A DNA stretch of 64,000 nt, taken from Erysipelotrichaceae bacterium 66202529. Its GTDB lineage: Bacteria; Bacillota_I; Bacilli_A; Erysipelotrichales; Erysipelotrichaceae. The stretch spans positions 1,674,001 to 1,738,000 of the forward strand of contig CP046174.1 in assembly GCA_017161075.1 (NCBI GenBank), given 5' to 3'. This document shows positions 63,091-64,000 of this stretch, in pieces. The translations under genes and the position numbers were made by a program. The notes beneath the pieces were generated by a model that was given only the letters and a program-made list of their open reading frames with translations, ran no database searches and had not been told where the DNA came from. Numbering within the stretch: the stretch's first letter is position 1; each line of letters begins with the position of its first letter.

Positions 63091-64000
63091 GTGAAAAAAG
63101 TAAAAGTGCTTCATTTGGAACTTGATTGTCATCTTGGAGGCATCGAATCTTTTCTCTTTAATTTATACAGCCGAATCGACAGAGATACGGTACAATTTGG
63201 TTTCGTGACAAGATCAGATAATCCGGCAATGGCATTAGAACTAAAAAAGTTGGGTGCTAAGATTTATAAAGTGCCTTCATATCGAAAGCCAATCAAATAT
63301 ATGAGAACTCTAAACGCTATTATCGATGAAGGCTATGATATAGTACACATTCATAAAAATTCTGCAGCAATATTTCTTCCATTTTTGATTGCTCATAGGC
63401 ATACTAATGTAAGAGTTTTTGCACATTCGCACAATACAAGTCCAAGCATAGGTGGAGCAACGCGATTATTACATATGTTGAACAGAAATATTTTATGGAA
63501 GTGTTCTGATGAACATTTTGCATGTTCACAGGTTGCGGGCGAGTGGCTATACGGAAAAAACAAGGCTTTTACTGTTTTAAAGAACGGAATTAATACTAAT
63601 GCTTACAAATATGATTTGAAAAGGCACTTGGCAAAGAGAAAAGAGCTGGGAATATCGGATAATGTATTTGTTATTGGTAATGTGGGTAGATTTACTGAAC
63701 AAAAAAACCAAAAACGATTAGTACAAATATATGAAGAATTTCTTCATAAGAATGGCAACAGTATGCTTTTGCTGGTGGGAGATGGAGAACAAAAAAATAT
63801 AGTTGAGAATTATTGCAAAGAAAGAAAGCTGACAGAATATGTGATGTTTCTTGGAGTTCGTAAAGATATTCCAGATTTGATGATGGCAATGAATACATTC
63901 ATAATGCCATCATTATATGAAGGATTACCAATTGTGGCAATTGAAGCTCAAAGCGCGGGATTGCCACTTTATTTATCAAATACAATTTCTGATGAAACAG
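63091..64000 (+). CDS. Glycosyltransferase family 4 protein, cut by the window end
   Basis: The frame starts with GTG at 63091, 13 bases after AGAGGAGG, and is open to the last base (303 codons). The sequence begins KKVKVLHLELDCHLGGIESFLFNLY and contains VHIHKNSAA, FAHSHN, IGNVGRFTEQKNQKRLVQIYEEF, LLVGDGEQ and MPSLYEGLPIVAIEAQSAGLP, a typical EpsF-like GT4 pattern including the E-x7-E motif. It differs from the previous gene and adds another sugar to the repeat unit. The true start may be slightly different because the spacing to the ribosome site is long. Confidence 0.9.
   Translation, partial: MKKVKVLHLELDCHLGGIESFLFNLYSRIDRDTVQFGFVTRSDNPAMALELKKLGAKIYKVPSYRKPIKYMRTLNAIIDEGYDIVHIHKNSAAIFLPFLIAHRHTNVRVFAHSHNTSPSIGGATRLLHMLNRNILWKCSDEHFACSQVAGEWLYGKNKAFTVLKNGINTNAYKYDLKRHLAKRKELGISDNVFVIGNVGRFTEQKNQKRLVQIYEEFLHKNGNSMLLLVGDGEQKNIVENYCKERKLTEYVMFLGVRKDIPDLMMAMNTFIMPSLYEGLPIVAIEAQSAGLPLYLSNTISDET

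Overview
The window looks like a chromosomal segment of a low-to-moderate-GC, Gram-positive anaerobe of the Firmicutes, probably in the Erysipelotrichia / [Clostridium] innocuum neighbourhood. That placement is an inference from gene content and codon flavour, not from a search. Supporting signs are an infC-rpmI-rplT operon with a leader attenuator, an hrcA-grpE-dnaK-dnaJ operon with CIRCE operators, spo0A, a LoaP-type NusG paralogue, a desulfoferrodoxin, glycyl-radical metabolism and PTS sugar uptake.

Layout. 1-4.1 kb: the end of a lactose/cellobiose-type PTS operon (IIA, IIB, IIC) followed by an M24 peptidase and a MalY-type C-S lyase. 4.1-10.9 kb: a leftward block with a diguanylate cyclase, a PAS-GGDEF-EAL phosphodiesterase, three related small lipoproteins and an HTH/helical-repeat regulator. 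11-17 kb: rimO, a hypoxanthine/uracil-type DNA glycosylase, a GNAT acetyltransferase, a membrane GGDEF-EAL protein and a GH25 lysozyme. 17.4-20.4 kb: a TetR regulator divergent from a four-gene operon (membrane protein, medium-chain dehydrogenase, membrane protein, small soluble protein). 20.7-22.5 kb: an IS1182-like element with a nonsense codon in its transposase, abutting a tRNA-Lys(CTT). 22.8-23.6 kb: a stand-alone Spo0A C-domain paralogue, a divergent pair of Spo0A-box promoters and a candidate small RNA. 24.7-33.5 kb: housekeeping genes (infC, rpmI, rplT), MarR, patatin, KbaZ/GatZ, a PAS-GGDEF protein, an RluA-type synthase and desulfoferrodoxin. 32.7-37.6 kb: DeoR regulator, PFL2-type glycyl radical enzyme, its activase and an FSA-type aldolase. 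37.7-45.5 kb: dehydrogenase, YlbJ-like protein, CDF transporter, an internally duplicated GntR-type regulator, MerR regulator, spo0A and pgeF. 45.7-51.7 kb: the heat-shock operon with a polysaccharide deacetylase gene between dnaK and dnaJ. 52.5-54.3 kb: an AAA-ATPase-like gene broken by three very short insertions. 54.4-64 kb: an exopolysaccharide/capsule operon (leader terminator, sugar transferase, LoaP, Wzz, PHP phosphatase, BY-kinase, a serine-recombinase-like protein with altered catalytic residues, LCP ligase, and two glycosyltransferases, the second running off the window).

The main points for follow-up are (1) the Spo0A C-domain paralogue that has lost key recognition-helix arginines and sits beside two Spo0A boxes placed symmetrically relative to two -10 elements; (2) the three short insertions in the ATPase gene, two of which share sequence and target context; (3) the recombinase-like protein inside the capsule operon, together with the operon's LoaP gene and its terminator-containing leader; and (4) a 112-bp dispersed hairpin repeat present twice in the window.
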